This document shows, one piece after another, positions 53,953 to 61,675 of a DNA stretch of 64,000 bases (its first letter is position 1; each line of letters opens with the position of its first letter). The notes beneath the pieces were generated by a model. The model did no database searches and was not told the DNA's origin. It worked only from the letters and a program-made list of their open reading frames with translations. The position numbers and the translations under genes are program-made. This DNA is from a virus: IMG/VR virus record IMGVR_UViG_3300017598_000441, positions 1 through 64,000 of that record. The stretch is one strand, 5' to 3'.

Positions 53953-54207
53953 ATGACAGAAGTAGAACTTAACGAAAAAGCTGAATTTAATAATGCTATC
54001 CAAATCATAAAAAGAGAAGAGGATAATAAAAATATACCAAATAAATTCGGTATGGAAAAGGTAGAGGCGATTTGCAGTACCTTTAGAGCAAACAATATAA
54101 ACTATTGTGTAACTATAAAAGAGCCTAACATCATAAGATATTCTTTTAAGAACAGATATTCAACTACTTCTGGGAGTATAAAATTAGTACAAAACCTTAA
54201 AAATTAA
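53953..54207 (+). CDS. Hypothetical small protein
   Basis: 84 residues from the ATG at 53953, about 40 bases after the promoter; a longer frame would begin at the expected transcription start. Beta/alpha mixed (EAICSTFRANNINYCVTIKEPNIIRYSFKNRYST). No family recognised. Confidence 0.55.
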   Translation: MTEVELNEKAEFNNAIQIIKREEDNKNIPNKFGMEKVEAICSTFRANNINYCVTIKEPNIIRYSFKNRYSTTSGSIKLVQNLKN

Positions 54208-54210
54208 GTT

Positions 54211-54414
54211 ATGATATTAAAACCCACCGCCTTTATTCAAGGGCATAGCTTTGATTTAAAAACCCGATTAGAAAACTATAAGAAATATAGGAAACCTAAA
54301 AGAGTGAAACCCTTGGACAGCTACACAGCTTTTATATGTTGCTATGGGGATTTGAGAGAAAATTATTTCAACCAAGAAAATTTAAAAAACACACACGATG
54401 GAATGGAGAATTAA
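54211..54414 (+). CDS. Hypothetical basic small protein
   Basis: 67 residues, basic N-terminal part. The C-terminus LKNTHDGMEN is encoded by the ACACACACGATGG leader of the ligase gene, which it overlaps by 17 bases; the same happens at sbcD/sbcC. Translation is supported by its place 3 bases after the previous stop. Confidence 0.5.
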   Translation: MILKPTAFIQGHSFDLKTRLENYKKYRKPKRVKPLDSYTAFICCYGDLRENYFNQENLKNTHDGMEN

Positions 54415-56419
54415 AACCTTATCGAAGGAGTTGGACAAAATGAACCACGATTACTATGTGGTAGGAAATGGGCTATATTCAGATTACGAATATGACATGA
54501 AGTTAAAAGAATTGCAAAATCTGGAGGTGTTATACCCAGAATTTGCACTACCCACCTCACCTACGCAGAGAGTAGGTTCCGACAGAATATCTGGCTTTAC
54601 TTCTGTAAAGCATGAAACAAAAATGCTAAGTTTAGACAACTCTTATAACATAGAGGAAGTTGAAAAATGCCTAAAAAGAATAGCAGCCTCAACCGAGGCA
54701 GAGATAGGGTATGTAACCGAAATAAAAATAGATGGAGCATCTATAGAATTAGTTTACGAAGATGGAGTATTGACACAGGCAACTACCAGAGGAGATGGAG
54801 AGTTTGGAGACGATGTTACTGAAAACGTGAAAACTATCCGTTCAGTACCTTTAAAACTCAAAGGGGAGTATAAGCCTAGAATGACTTTCCGAGGTGAAAT
54901 TGTAATGCCTAAAAAGGTGCTTCTTGAAATAAACGCAAAAAGAACAGAGACAGGAGAAAAACTGTTTGCCAATGCGAGAAATGCAGCATCTGGAAGTCTA
55001 AAATCTCTGGAGCCAAAGGAGGTGGCAAAAAGAAAATTAGATTGTATCATATTTGAATCAATTTATGAATCTGAAAAAACAGTAGAGAACAGCCACCACT
55101 GGAGAATGTTGGAGGTTGAAAGCCTAGGATTTAAAACGATATTTACTGGGTTAGATATTCCTATGATGTTTACAAAAACCAATCACAAAAACATTGCAGG
55201 TATAAAAGCATTTATAGATGTCTGGGAGACCAGAAAAGATACTTTGCCGTACTTGGTGGATGGAATAGTAATAAAAGTAGATAGTATATCTTTAAGAGAG
55301 GTACTAGGTGCAGGAAGTAAATACCCTAACTGGGCATTTGCCTACAAGTATAAAGCAGAAGAAAAATCTACCTTACTCAAAGAAATTATCTATCAAGTAG
55401 GTACGTTTGGTTCAATAACTCCAGTAGGTAAGTTAGAAACAATAGTACTTTCAGATACTAACGTTTCTAATGTTATGATGAACAACCCAGACTGGATTGC
55501 TGATATGGATATTAGAGAGGGGGATTCTGTAATAGTAGAGAAGGGAGGCGAGATAATCCCTAAGATACTTAGGGTAGATTTGTCCAAAAGACTAGAAGGT
55601 GCAAAACCTATCAAGTTCATAACTCATTGCCCTTGTTGTGGAAGTGAACTCAGCAGAAAAACTACCATGAAAGGAGAGGATACAGCAAATATCTTCTGCC
55701 TCAACTCAGAAGGTTGTGCCGACCAAGTTATCGCCAAAATCAAACACCTAACCAGTAAAAAGGCTATGGATATTCAAGGACTGGGGGCAGCCACAGTTCG
55801 AGAATTATTTGAGAAAGGGTTAGTGAAAAGTCCTGTGGATGTTTACAGATTAACTTTGGAGGATTTGGAAGGAAATAAAATCAAAAACTCAAAGAATATT
55901 TACAACTCCATACAGAACTCCAAGAACTCAAAGTTCTACAGAGTAATATACTCTTTAGGCATACCGACTGTAGGCACAACTACATCAAAATTTTTAGCTG
56001 AAAGACTTGAAAATCTGGAACAACTAAAAGATGCAAGTTACCTAGACTTGAAAGAATTAGGTTTATCGGAGGGGGTTCGAGAAGAGATACATTCATACAG
56101 AGGAGAATACCTAAATGGTATTATGGAATATTTCTGTGAAAATGGATTCAATACCAATAAGGAGGAAGCTTCTGAAAAAACATCTAGTAAACTGGTGGGT
56201 AAAAACGTCATAATTTCTGGAAATTTTGGAGATGCCTCTAGAAGAAAATACTTGGAGTCTCTTATAATTGAGCACGGAGGTAAAAAACAGTCCTCAGTAA
56301 GCAAAAAGACTTCATTTGTGGTTGAGGGTGAAAAAATGGGTTGGAGTAAGAAGGAAAAAGCTATAAAACTAGGAATACCCCTAATAACGGAGGAAGATTA
56401 CTTAAAAATGTTAGACTAA
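54398..56419 (+). CDS. ligA: NAD-dependent DNA ligase
   Basis: 673 residues, the full bacterial length. Adenylation motif EIKIDGAS (Lys about 110), the NTase domain with ATTRGDGEFGDDVTENVKTI, an OB fold (DGIVIKVDSISLREVLGAGSKYPNWAFAYKYK, GTFGSITPVGKLE), zinc finger CPCCGSEL...CLNSEGC, HhH region and a C-terminal BRCT domain (about 595-673). It seals nicks with NAD+ as cofactor. Most phages carry short ATP-dependent ligases, so a full-length LigA with BRCT is notable. Preceded by AAAAACACACACGATGG. Confidence 0.95.
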   Translation: MEWRIKTLSKELDKMNHDYYVVGNGLYSDYEYDMKLKELQNLEVLYPEFALPTSPTQRVGSDRISGFTSVKHETKMLSLDNSYNIEEVEKCLKRIAASTEAEIGYVTEIKIDGASIELVYEDGVLTQATTRGDGEFGDDVTENVKTIRSVPLKLKGEYKPRMTFRGEIVMPKKVLLEINAKRTETGEKLFANARNAASGSLKSLEPKEVAKRKLDCIIFESIYESEKTVENSHHWRMLEVESLGFKTIFTGLDIPMMFTKTNHKNIAGIKAFIDVWETRKDTLPYLVDGIVIKVDSISLREVLGAGSKYPNWAFAYKYKAEEKSTLLKEIIYQVGTFGSITPVGKLETIVLSDTNVSNVMMNNPDWIADMDIREGDSVIVEKGGEIIPKILRVDLSKRLEGAKPIKFITHCPCCGSELSRKTTMKGEDTANIFCLNSEGCADQVIAKIKHLTSKKAMDIQGLGAATVRELFEKGLVKSPVDVYRLTLEDLEGNKIKNSKNIYNSIQNSKNSKFYRVIYSLGIPTVGTTTSKFLAERLENLEQLKDASYLDLKELGLSEGVREEIHSYRGEYLNGIMEYFCENGFNTNKEEASEKTSSKLVGKNVIISGNFGDASRRKYLESLIIEHGGKKQSSVSKKTSFVVEGEKMGWSKKEKAIKLGIPLITEEDYLKMLD

Positions 56420-57309
56420 TGAAAACTAAATTCAGAGAATTAAAACTCAGCAAAAAGAATATAGCGAAACTGGAGTTAATAAACTCTATTATTCAGCAAT
56501 ACAGAGATGAGGGGTATAGAATGACCCTAAGACAGTTGTACTACCAGTTAGTTTCTAGGGATGTAATACCCAATGAGAAAACTGAATATGCTAAAATTTC
56601 CAAACTACTGAAAGAAGGTAGGATGGCAGGAATAGTGGACTGGGAGGCTATAGAAGATAGGCTCAGAGTTCCTTACTTACCCTACTGGAACATAGACCCA
56701 AAAGAGGCTATTGAGGATACTGTAAAACAGTATAGATTAAATAGGCAGAGAGGGCAAGAAACTTATGTCGAAGTCTGGGTAGAGAAAGATGCACTTAGTG
56801 GAGTGCTAAAGAAAGTGACCTCAAAGTACCATGTAAAACTATTGGTAAATAGAGGCTACGGCTCAGTTACTGCTATACACGATGCTTATAAGAGATATTC
56901 TGTAGAGATTGAGCACGGTAGGAATATTGTCTTACTGTATCTGGGAGACCATGACCCGTCTGGTATGGATATGATAAGAGATATTAATAGTCGTATAGGA
57001 GAGATGTTAGAAGTACAAGGTATGTATGGGAGCCTAGAGGTAAGACCTATAGCCTTGACTATGGGGCAAATAAGAAAATACAACCCTCCAGAAAATCCTG
57101 CAAAACTGACTGACCCTAGAGCAAAGTGGTATATTGAAAAGTTCGGATATAAGTCGTGGGAGTTGGATGCCTTAGAGCCGAAAGTGTTGAACAACTTAGT
57201 ATCCTCAGAAATCGAAAAATCTATTAATATGGATATATTTAGGGGTAGATTGCAGCAGGAGGAGGAAGACAAAAAGAAATTAAGGGAATTGACTAAAAAC
57301 TTTAGATAA
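56419..57309 (+). CDS. TOPRIM protein of the TopoVIA/Spo11-like group
   Basis: 296 residues. The winged-helix start (MTLRQLYYQLVSRDVIPNEKTEYAKISKLLKEGRMAGIVDWEAIEDRLR) and the TOPRIM core (VEVWVEKDALSGVL with the Glu, then VLLYLGDHDPSGMDM with DxD) match a phage/bacterial family related to TopoVI subunit A, Spo11 and JetD. No ATPase partner subunit is nearby. TOPRIM nucleases cut or nick DNA; here a role in recombination, supercoiling or host DNA degradation is possible. It overlaps the ligase by 1 base and the next gene by 1 base. Confidence 0.7.
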   Translation: MKTKFRELKLSKKNIAKLELINSIIQQYRDEGYRMTLRQLYYQLVSRDVIPNEKTEYAKISKLLKEGRMAGIVDWEAIEDRLRVPYLPYWNIDPKEAIEDTVKQYRLNRQRGQETYVEVWVEKDALSGVLKKVTSKYHVKLLVNRGYGSVTAIHDAYKRYSVEIEHGRNIVLLYLGDHDPSGMDMIRDINSRIGEMLEVQGMYGSLEVRPIALTMGQIRKYNPPENPAKLTDPRAKWYIEKFGYKSWELDALEPKVLNNLVSSEIEKSINMDIFRGRLQQEEEDKKKLRELTKNFR

Positions 57310-57479
57310 TGAATAGTTGGACAAATTTCAAGTATTTTATATTCAGAATATTCAATACTACCTACGGACTGACTGGGGAGAATGCACCTAAAAACCCAGA
57401 ATTAGGCAAGGAATACACAAGTAGATACAGTATTACTTACAGGTATGTAGGTAATGACAGGTATTTCATGGTAGTCTAA
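57309..57479 (+). CDS. Hypothetical 56-residue protein
   Basis: Starts as TAATG on the previous stop and ends at TAA (57477-57479). Aromatic-rich (NSWTNFKYFIFRIFNTTYGLTGENAPKNPELGKEY). Supported by coupling and by the promoter that follows immediately. Function unknown. Confidence 0.5.
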   Translation: MNSWTNFKYFIFRIFNTTYGLTGENAPKNPELGKEYTSRYSITYRYVGNDRYFMVV

Positions 57480-57486
57480 AAATAAA

Positions 57487-57518
57487 TTTGGTACTTAACA
57501 AAATTTTTATTATCTTTA
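57487..57518 (+). promoter_or_regulatory. Early-class promoter
   Basis: TTTG at 57487-57490, 20-base spacer, TATCTTTA at 57511-57518. The -33 palindrome is partly degenerate (ATTTGGTACTTAACAAAA). Leader AAAAACACACACAATG follows. Confidence 0.75.
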
Positions 57519-57549
57519 CATCAAAGAAATATAAACAAAAACACACACA

Positions 57550-57885
57550 ATGCAAATAGGTAAATTAAAAGGTCGAACAGTCCAGTTCGGGAAAAGCAAA
57601 GGACAACCTTGCTACAGAAACCCTAAAGCCTTCCAGAAAAAAACAAATGAAATCTGCTACATACCCAAACATGGTATGGAGACGACATCTGGAGGAGATT
57701 TAGACAATGCGAGCATAATCTTTAAATATCAAGATATGCTAAGAATGTCCAGAGGGTATGTATTAAGGAACAACCTAGCAGACTCTTATGAGGACGTGGC
57801 TAAAACCTTATTCAACGAATGCCACGGAATGCTGCCGAGTACAATCTTAGAGAATTGGGAGATGGACTTACAGTATCCCAGTTAA
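57550..57885 (+). CDS. Hypothetical protein
   Basis: 111 residues with single-gene transcription expected: own promoter, ACACACA leader, then another promoter downstream. Cys residues at KGQPCYRNP, EICYIP and NECHG, and DSYEDVAKTLFNECHGMLPS at the end. Family not recognised. Confidence 0.55.
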   Translation: MQIGKLKGRTVQFGKSKGQPCYRNPKAFQKKTNEICYIPKHGMETTSGGDLDNASIIFKYQDMLRMSRGYVLRNNLADSYEDVAKTLFNECHGMLPSTILENWEMDLQYPS

Positions 57886-57919
57886 ATTTTGAACTAAGGC
57901 AAAATTTCTGTTAAAAACT

Positions 57920-57951
57920 TTTGGCAAAACCAAAAAATTTATTTATATTTA
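57920..57951 (+). promoter_or_regulatory. Early-class promoter for secreted protein
   Basis: TTTG at 57920-57923, 20-base spacer, TATATTTA at 57944-57951; -33 region TTTTGGCAAAACCAAAAA, a variant palindrome (TTTTGG with CCAAAA). Confidence 0.65.
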
Positions 57952-58001
57952 CAATCTCAAAACAATAGTAATTTTAGTATTAACCACAAAAATCAAATTC
58001 C

Positions 58002-58484
58002 ATGAAAAGAATGATTTCGCTATTTACACTAGCATTTCTTATGATTGCGTTAGCATACGCAGGTCCTCCAGAAGGGGAGAATGACCCAGTAAACAAAACC
58101 TTAACAGAACTAGGACTGGACGAAGTAGATAAGAGTATTGAAGTTCTAACTTTTATTGTTACACCGAACAGCGTTGCTCAGAATGAATTTGCTGCGGTTG
58201 TACACTCCACAGAGGAGACACTTCAAAGTACTATTATTTGCAGGAAAAGGGAGACATATTTTGAAGACCCGTATTTTGATAACGACAAGCTTTTTTACAG
58301 AACTGGAGTAGGATTAACAGACAAATTATATTACCTACCTAATTGTAAAAACAGAAAGCTAAGCAACACTCTATTTTTTGGTGTTAGTTCGGGAGGTCTA
58401 TCTGGTTTGTGTAACCTAACTCAGAATACCTTTTATAAAAACTTATTAAGTAACGGAAATGGCAGCGGTGGTTTATCTCACTAA
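58002..58484 (+). CDS. Secreted protein of unknown function
   Basis: 160 residues with a clear signal peptide (MKRMISLFTLAFLMIALAYA, then GPPEG). The mature part has cysteines at IICRK, PNCKN and GLCNL, likely disulphide-bonded outside the cytoplasm, and a Gly/Ser-rich end. A phage protein exported from the early-class promoter could alter the envelope, for example superinfection exclusion. No family recognised. A terminator follows. Confidence 0.65.
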   Translation: MKRMISLFTLAFLMIALAYAGPPEGENDPVNKTLTELGLDEVDKSIEVLTFIVTPNSVAQNEFAAVVHSTEETLQSTIICRKRETYFEDPYFDNDKLFYRTGVGLTDKLYYLPNCKNRKLSNTLFFGVSSGGLSGLCNLTQNTFYKNLLSNGNGSGGLSH

Positions 58485-58507
58485 CCTACAAAGTGCCTAG
58501 ACAAAAC

Positions 58508-58536
58508 AAACCCTAATCAAATGATTAGGGTTTTTT
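58508..58536 (+). terminator. Rho-independent terminator
   Basis: AAACCCTAATC (58508-58518) pairs with GATTAGGGTTT (58523-58533), loop AAAT, then TTT. Lies between the secreted protein and the DAHP synthase-chorismate mutase gene. Confidence 0.9.
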
Positions 58537-58558
58537 ATTACCAACTAAAAAGAATAAA

Positions 58559-59563
58559 ATGAAAATTATAGCAGGACCCTGTAGTGCAGAATCAGAATCA
58601 CAGATAAAAGAAATAGCAGACTCACTAAACGCTTTTGGAGTAAAGACTTTTAGGGCAGGGGTATGGAAACCTAGGACTAGACCTAATAATTTTGAAGGTT
58701 TCGGGGAGAAGGCAATACCTTGGTTAGCGTACCCTAGAAATTTAGGTATGGAGGTTACTGTAGAGGTAGCAAATAAACATCAAGTATCTATAGTCTTAGA
58801 AAATTTGCATATAATAAACTCAGTATGGATAGGAGCTAGAACGACAGCTAACCCATTTGCAGTTCAAGAAATAGCAGAAGCACTGGAGGGAAGTAATATT
58901 CCTGTAATGGTGAAGAACCCTCTAAACCCAGATATACAGTCTTGGGTAGGGGCTATAGAAAGATTACAAAGTAGAGGCATCAAAAATATATCCGCAGTAC
59001 ATAGAGGATTTACAGATGATTTGGAGACCAGATACAGAAATAGTCCTAGATGGGATTTCATCTGTAAATTTAGAGAGGCATTGCCAGATATTCCTATAGT
59101 ATGCGACCCTAGCCATATAGCAGGAAGTAGGTTATACATAGATGAAGTGTGTAGAACAGCAGCTCAGCTAGGGGTGGATACTTTTATGATAGAATCTCAC
59201 AGCAACCCCGAAAATGCTATGACGGATGCGGCCCAACAAGTAACCCCAGAACAACTACATTTAATTGTATCTAATCTGAAACTGGAGACAGAAGAGCATC
59301 TTATAAGCCTAAGCAATAGTAGGAATCAAATAGATGCTATTGATAGGAGCATAGTAAGACTTCTTGAAGAAAGATTCAAACAGGTTGCAAATATCAAAGG
59401 GGTCAAAAAGGCAAAAGACATGGAGGTACGCCAACCCCAGAGGTGGGAGGATGTACTCCGAAATATCAAAGAAGAATCTATACATTGTACTAATATATCT
59501 GAATCTGAGGTAGTAGAAATCTTTAACACGCTGCATAATATATCTATAGCAAACCAGATATAA
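58559..59563 (+). CDS. aroF: Bifunctional DAHP synthase (type I-beta) / chorismate mutase
   Basis: 334 residues. N-terminal DAHP synthase: GPCSAES (Cys8), KPRT (38-41), IGARTTANP (91-99), VKNPLNPD (Lys119), HRGF (148-151), CDPSHIAG (182-189), IESH (211-214) and Asp223, all catalytic or metal-binding positions of the family. From about 250 an AroQ chorismate mutase domain follows (SRNQIDAIDRSIVRLLEERFKQVANIKGVKKAK...). It would condense PEP and erythrose-4-phosphate to DAHP and convert chorismate to prephenate. The fused form is usual in Bacteroidetes. The phage version begins almost at the GPCSAE strand, so the family's short N-terminal segment is missing. It lies after a terminator and before two promoters; no promoter of its own was identified in the 22-base gap between terminator and start. 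Confidence 0.9.
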   Translation: MKIIAGPCSAESESQIKEIADSLNAFGVKTFRAGVWKPRTRPNNFEGFGEKAIPWLAYPRNLGMEVTVEVANKHQVSIVLENLHIINSVWIGARTTANPFAVQEIAEALEGSNIPVMVKNPLNPDIQSWVGAIERLQSRGIKNISAVHRGFTDDLETRYRNSPRWDFICKFREALPDIPIVCDPSHIAGSRLYIDEVCRTAAQLGVDTFMIESHSNPENAMTDAAQQVTPEQLHLIVSNLKLETEEHLISLSNSRNQIDAIDRSIVRLLEERFKQVANIKGVKKAKDMEVRQPQRWEDVLRNIKEESIHCTNISESEVVEIFNTLHNISIANQI

Positions 59564-59565
59564 AT

Positions 59566-59596
59566 TTTGGTATATTAAAAATTTTCCGTATCTTTA
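59566..59596 (+). promoter_or_regulatory. First of two tandem promoters
   Basis: TTTG at 59566-59569, 19-base spacer, TATCTTTA at 59589-59596. The -7 box is the centre of TCCGTATCTTTACGGA, an inverted repeat. Confidence 0.75.
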
Positions 59597-59651
59597 CGGA
59601 GTAAAAGGGACAAAAATAAACCAAAATTAATTAATCTTTTATGAAATTAAT

Positions 59652-59683
59652 TTTGGTTTATAACAAAACTTTTCGTACCTTTA
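59652..59683 (+). promoter_or_regulatory. Second of two tandem promoters
   Basis: TTTG at 59652-59655, 20-base spacer, TACCTTTA at 59676-59683; -33 palindrome TTTTGGTTTATAACAAAA. The -7 box sits in TTCGTACCTTTACGAA, again an inverted repeat. Both promoters are followed by GTAAAAGGGA. Confidence 0.8.
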
Positions 59684-59729
59684 CGAAGTAAAAGGGAAAA
59701 CAAATAGTACAAACCACAAATTTAGAATC

Positions 59730-59927
59730 ATGTTAGAATTACTAGACAAAAAGTACGAGGGAGCAATTACATCAGAACCGACTACTCTTAGGGTAGATGG
59801 CAAAGCTACAAAACTGAAATTATTCATAGATACTTTGGAGAGTAGTGGAGTATCTGAAAAAACAGCAATAAACAGGTTCAGTAAATTCGTTAGAGACAAC
59901 GATATGATTGAACTAATTAATAATTAA
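59730..59927 (+). CDS. Small hypothetical protein before the modification-type genes
   Basis: 65 residues, read from the tandem promoters. SEKTAINRFSKFVRDNDM is helical and basic and could be a small DNA-binding or regulatory protein, perhaps controlling the operon. Not recognised. Confidence 0.55.
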   Translation: MLELLDKKYEGAITSEPTTLRVDGKATKLKLFIDTLESSGVSEKTAINRFSKFVRDNDMIELINN

Positions 59928-59928
59928 C

Positions 59929-59962
59929 ACACACAAACAACACACACAAACAAAACACACAC
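59929..59962 (+). promoter_or_regulatory. Three ACACACA leader copies before HAD gene
   Basis: The 36-base gap holds ACACACACA three times (separated by AACA), the last as AAAACACACACAATG at the start codon. It is a multiplied form of the leader seen before many replication genes. Confidence 0.6.
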
Positions 59963-59963
59963 A

Positions 59964-60401
59964 ATGAGAAAAAAAATTGTATTACTAGACTTGAACAGCA
60001 CGCTTGCAGTAAAATCTAGCTATGACTGGAGAACATTTACTTACGATGTATCCGCAGATGAGTACTCAAAGGAGTTAATAGAAAAACTCAAATCGGAGGG
60101 GCACGAAGTATGGATTCTAACTGCCAGAACTACAGAGTATGAAAAAGATACTTTGGAGAAATTGATGAAAGACACAGGTTATGCTCCAGATAAATGCTTC
60201 TTTAAAGGACATGGAGGGAAACAAGAAAGAAAACTTCCTGCACACATTTACAAAAGATTATTTGTAGAGGAGCTTCTGAAATCTGGGGAGTATAAAACAT
60301 CTGATTTCATTGCTGTAGAAAGTAATTTTAAAACGCATAAACAATACAGAGAACTGGGACTCACGGAGATTTATAAGAGAGACCAGTATCTGAAACTGTA
60401 A
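59964..60401 (+). CDS. HAD-superfamily protein, divergent
   Basis: 145 residues. VLLDLNSTLA (Asp9, Asn11, Thr13) is the HAD motif I, but the general acid/base Asp is replaced by Asn; WILTAR is motif II; FIAVESN replaces the usual acidic motif IV. The fold resembles small 5'-nucleotidase/polynucleotide phosphatase HADs of phages. The lost acidic residues suggest altered or weak hydrolysis. It sits 2 bases before the CmoA-like gene, so it may act on an intermediate of that pathway. Confidence 0.7.
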   Translation: MRKKIVLLDLNSTLAVKSSYDWRTFTYDVSADEYSKELIEKLKSEGHEVWILTARTTEYEKDTLEKLMKDTGYAPDKCFFKGHGGKQERKLPAHIYKRLFVEELLKSGEYKTSDFIAVESNFKTHKQYRELGLTEIYKRDQYLKL

Positions 60402-60403
60402 AA

Positions 60404-61084
60404 ATGGAAAAAGATACCCACACAGAAGAAGGTTTTTCCTTCAATTCAATAGTAGAGTTTGATAGTCATATATCAAACTCTATTCCTAGTTATGATAGTT
60501 TGTTAAACTTTGTAGTTCAACTATCCGACTACTTCATGGAGGAGGGAGTCAATAATTTTGATATAGGTTGTAGCACAGGTAAATTAGTCAAGAGGCTAGG
60601 AGAAAGACATCCAAGCTCTAAATTTACTGGCATAGATAATGAGGTGAATTTCAAAGATGAGATGGATTCAGCCTCAACCAATACCAATTTTATATTCAAA
60701 GATATATTCAAAGTGGATAATTTCAAGAACTCCAACTTTAATACTTTAATATTCACCTTGCAGTTTTTACCTCCCCACAAAAGATTAGAATTAGTGAAAA
60801 AACTCTACGATGGGTTAAACTTAGGGGGAGCCTTAGTAGTTGCAGAAAAGACACTATCAAAAAGCTCCAAGTTCCAAGAGATTCTAACCTTTTTATATTA
60901 CGACTATAAGAGGGCGTATTTTTCAGATAAGTCTATTTTAGAGAAAGAGAAATCTCTTAGAGTCATAATGAAGCCTATGACATTCCAAGATTTAGAAAAC
61001 TTAATGATAGCAGCAGGCTTTTCAGAAGTAGAGATTTTCTGGAAAAGTTATAATTTCATAGGTATAATTGCAATAAAGAATTAA
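60404..61084 (+). CDS. CmoA-family SAM-dependent enzyme (carboxy-SAM synthase-like)
   Basis: 226 residues, close to CmoA's 247. Collinear with CmoA: SNSIPSYDSLL (CmoA RSVPGYSN), FDIGCSTGKL (motif I, 52-61), TGIDNE (75-80), IFTLQFLPPHKRLELVKKLYDGLNLGGALVVAEK (116-149), FLYYDYKRAYFSD (163-175), then AAGFSEVEIFWKSYNFIGIIAIK (203-225). E. coli CmoA makes carboxy-S-adenosyl-methionine from SAM and prephenate for tRNA wobble uridine. A gap-free alignment by eye puts Glu (about 182, LEKEKSLR) where CmoA has Arg199, with Lys on both sides, so the reaction is not proven. The same region encodes a prephenate-making enzyme. Confidence 0.75.
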   Translation: MEKDTHTEEGFSFNSIVEFDSHISNSIPSYDSLLNFVVQLSDYFMEEGVNNFDIGCSTGKLVKRLGERHPSSKFTGIDNEVNFKDEMDSASTNTNFIFKDIFKVDNFKNSNFNTLIFTLQFLPPHKRLELVKKLYDGLNLGGALVVAEKTLSKSSKFQEILTFLYYDYKRAYFSDKSILEKEKSLRVIMKPMTFQDLENLMIAAGFSEVEIFWKSYNFIGIIAIKN

Positions 61085-61104
61085 TAATCCATAAAAGAAG
61101 AAAG

Positions 61105-61671
61105 ATGGCAGTAGTAAAAAAAATGGTAAAGATATTCAAGAAGGACATTCAAGAATATTCAAAGAATGAGAAGATTCACACTAACGAGAATCTTGCATTA
61201 ATCCGAAAAAGTATCTCAGACATAGGGTATGTAACCCCTATTGTAATAGATGAAAATAATGTAATCCTAGCAGGGCACGGAAGATTCGCAGTTATGTTAG
61301 AGAGTAAGACTCTCAAAATAGAGTGTATGCAAATAACAGGTCTTACAGAACTACAAAAAAAGAAATTTAGACTATACGACAACCAGACAGCTAGGACGGG
61401 TCACTTCGATAATGATTTATTACTAGACACCGTGGGAGGTATCCTAGCAGAAGATTCGGAGTTTAATATCGGAATACTAGGTATTGAAGGTTTAGCGGAA
61501 GCCTTTTCTGATGAGATTATAAGCCTAGATTTAGGTACTGCCAAATTTGAAAAAGTAGAAAATGAAAGTCCTTTGAAAGTACTGGTAGTAGTTACTGACC
61601 GAGTAGAGGAAATAAAAGAACTACTAAGAAAGGAGAAAGGTACAGAGTTTTCACAAGGAATAAAAGCATAA
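61105..61671 (+). CDS. ParB/sulfiredoxin-like domain protein
   Basis: 188 residues. FKKDIQEYSKNEKIHTNENLALIRKSISDIGYVTPIVIDENNVILAGHGRFAVMLESKTLKIECMQITGLTELQKKKFRLYDNQTA is the ParB N-terminal domain as found beside phage DNA modification enzymes, with the GHGR motif (57-60). In such proteins the domain is thought to bind nucleotide and work on DNA rather than segregate plasmids. The second half is unfamiliar. First gene after the CmoA-like gene in the same direction, gap about 20 bases. Confidence 0.8.
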   Translation: MAVVKKMVKIFKKDIQEYSKNEKIHTNENLALIRKSISDIGYVTPIVIDENNVILAGHGRFAVMLESKTLKIECMQITGLTELQKKKFRLYDNQTARTGHFDNDLLLDTVGGILAEDSEFNIGILGIEGLAEAFSDEIISLDLGTAKFEKVENESPLKVLVVVTDRVEEIKELLRKEKGTEFSQGIKA

Positions 61672-61675
61672 TACC

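Noticed and set aside
59641-59691. 16-codon ORF between the tandem promoters
   Set aside because: It lies across the second promoter's -33 and -7 boxes, so it is very unlikely to be a gene.
59929-59962. Microsatellite or CRISPR-like repeat
   Set aside because: The copies match the leader motif found at many start codons, so a leader duplication is the simpler reading.
60404-61084. Ordinary DNA methyltransferase for restriction protection
   Set aside because: It lacks target-recognition and DPPY/NPPY motifs and is collinear with CmoA from end to end.
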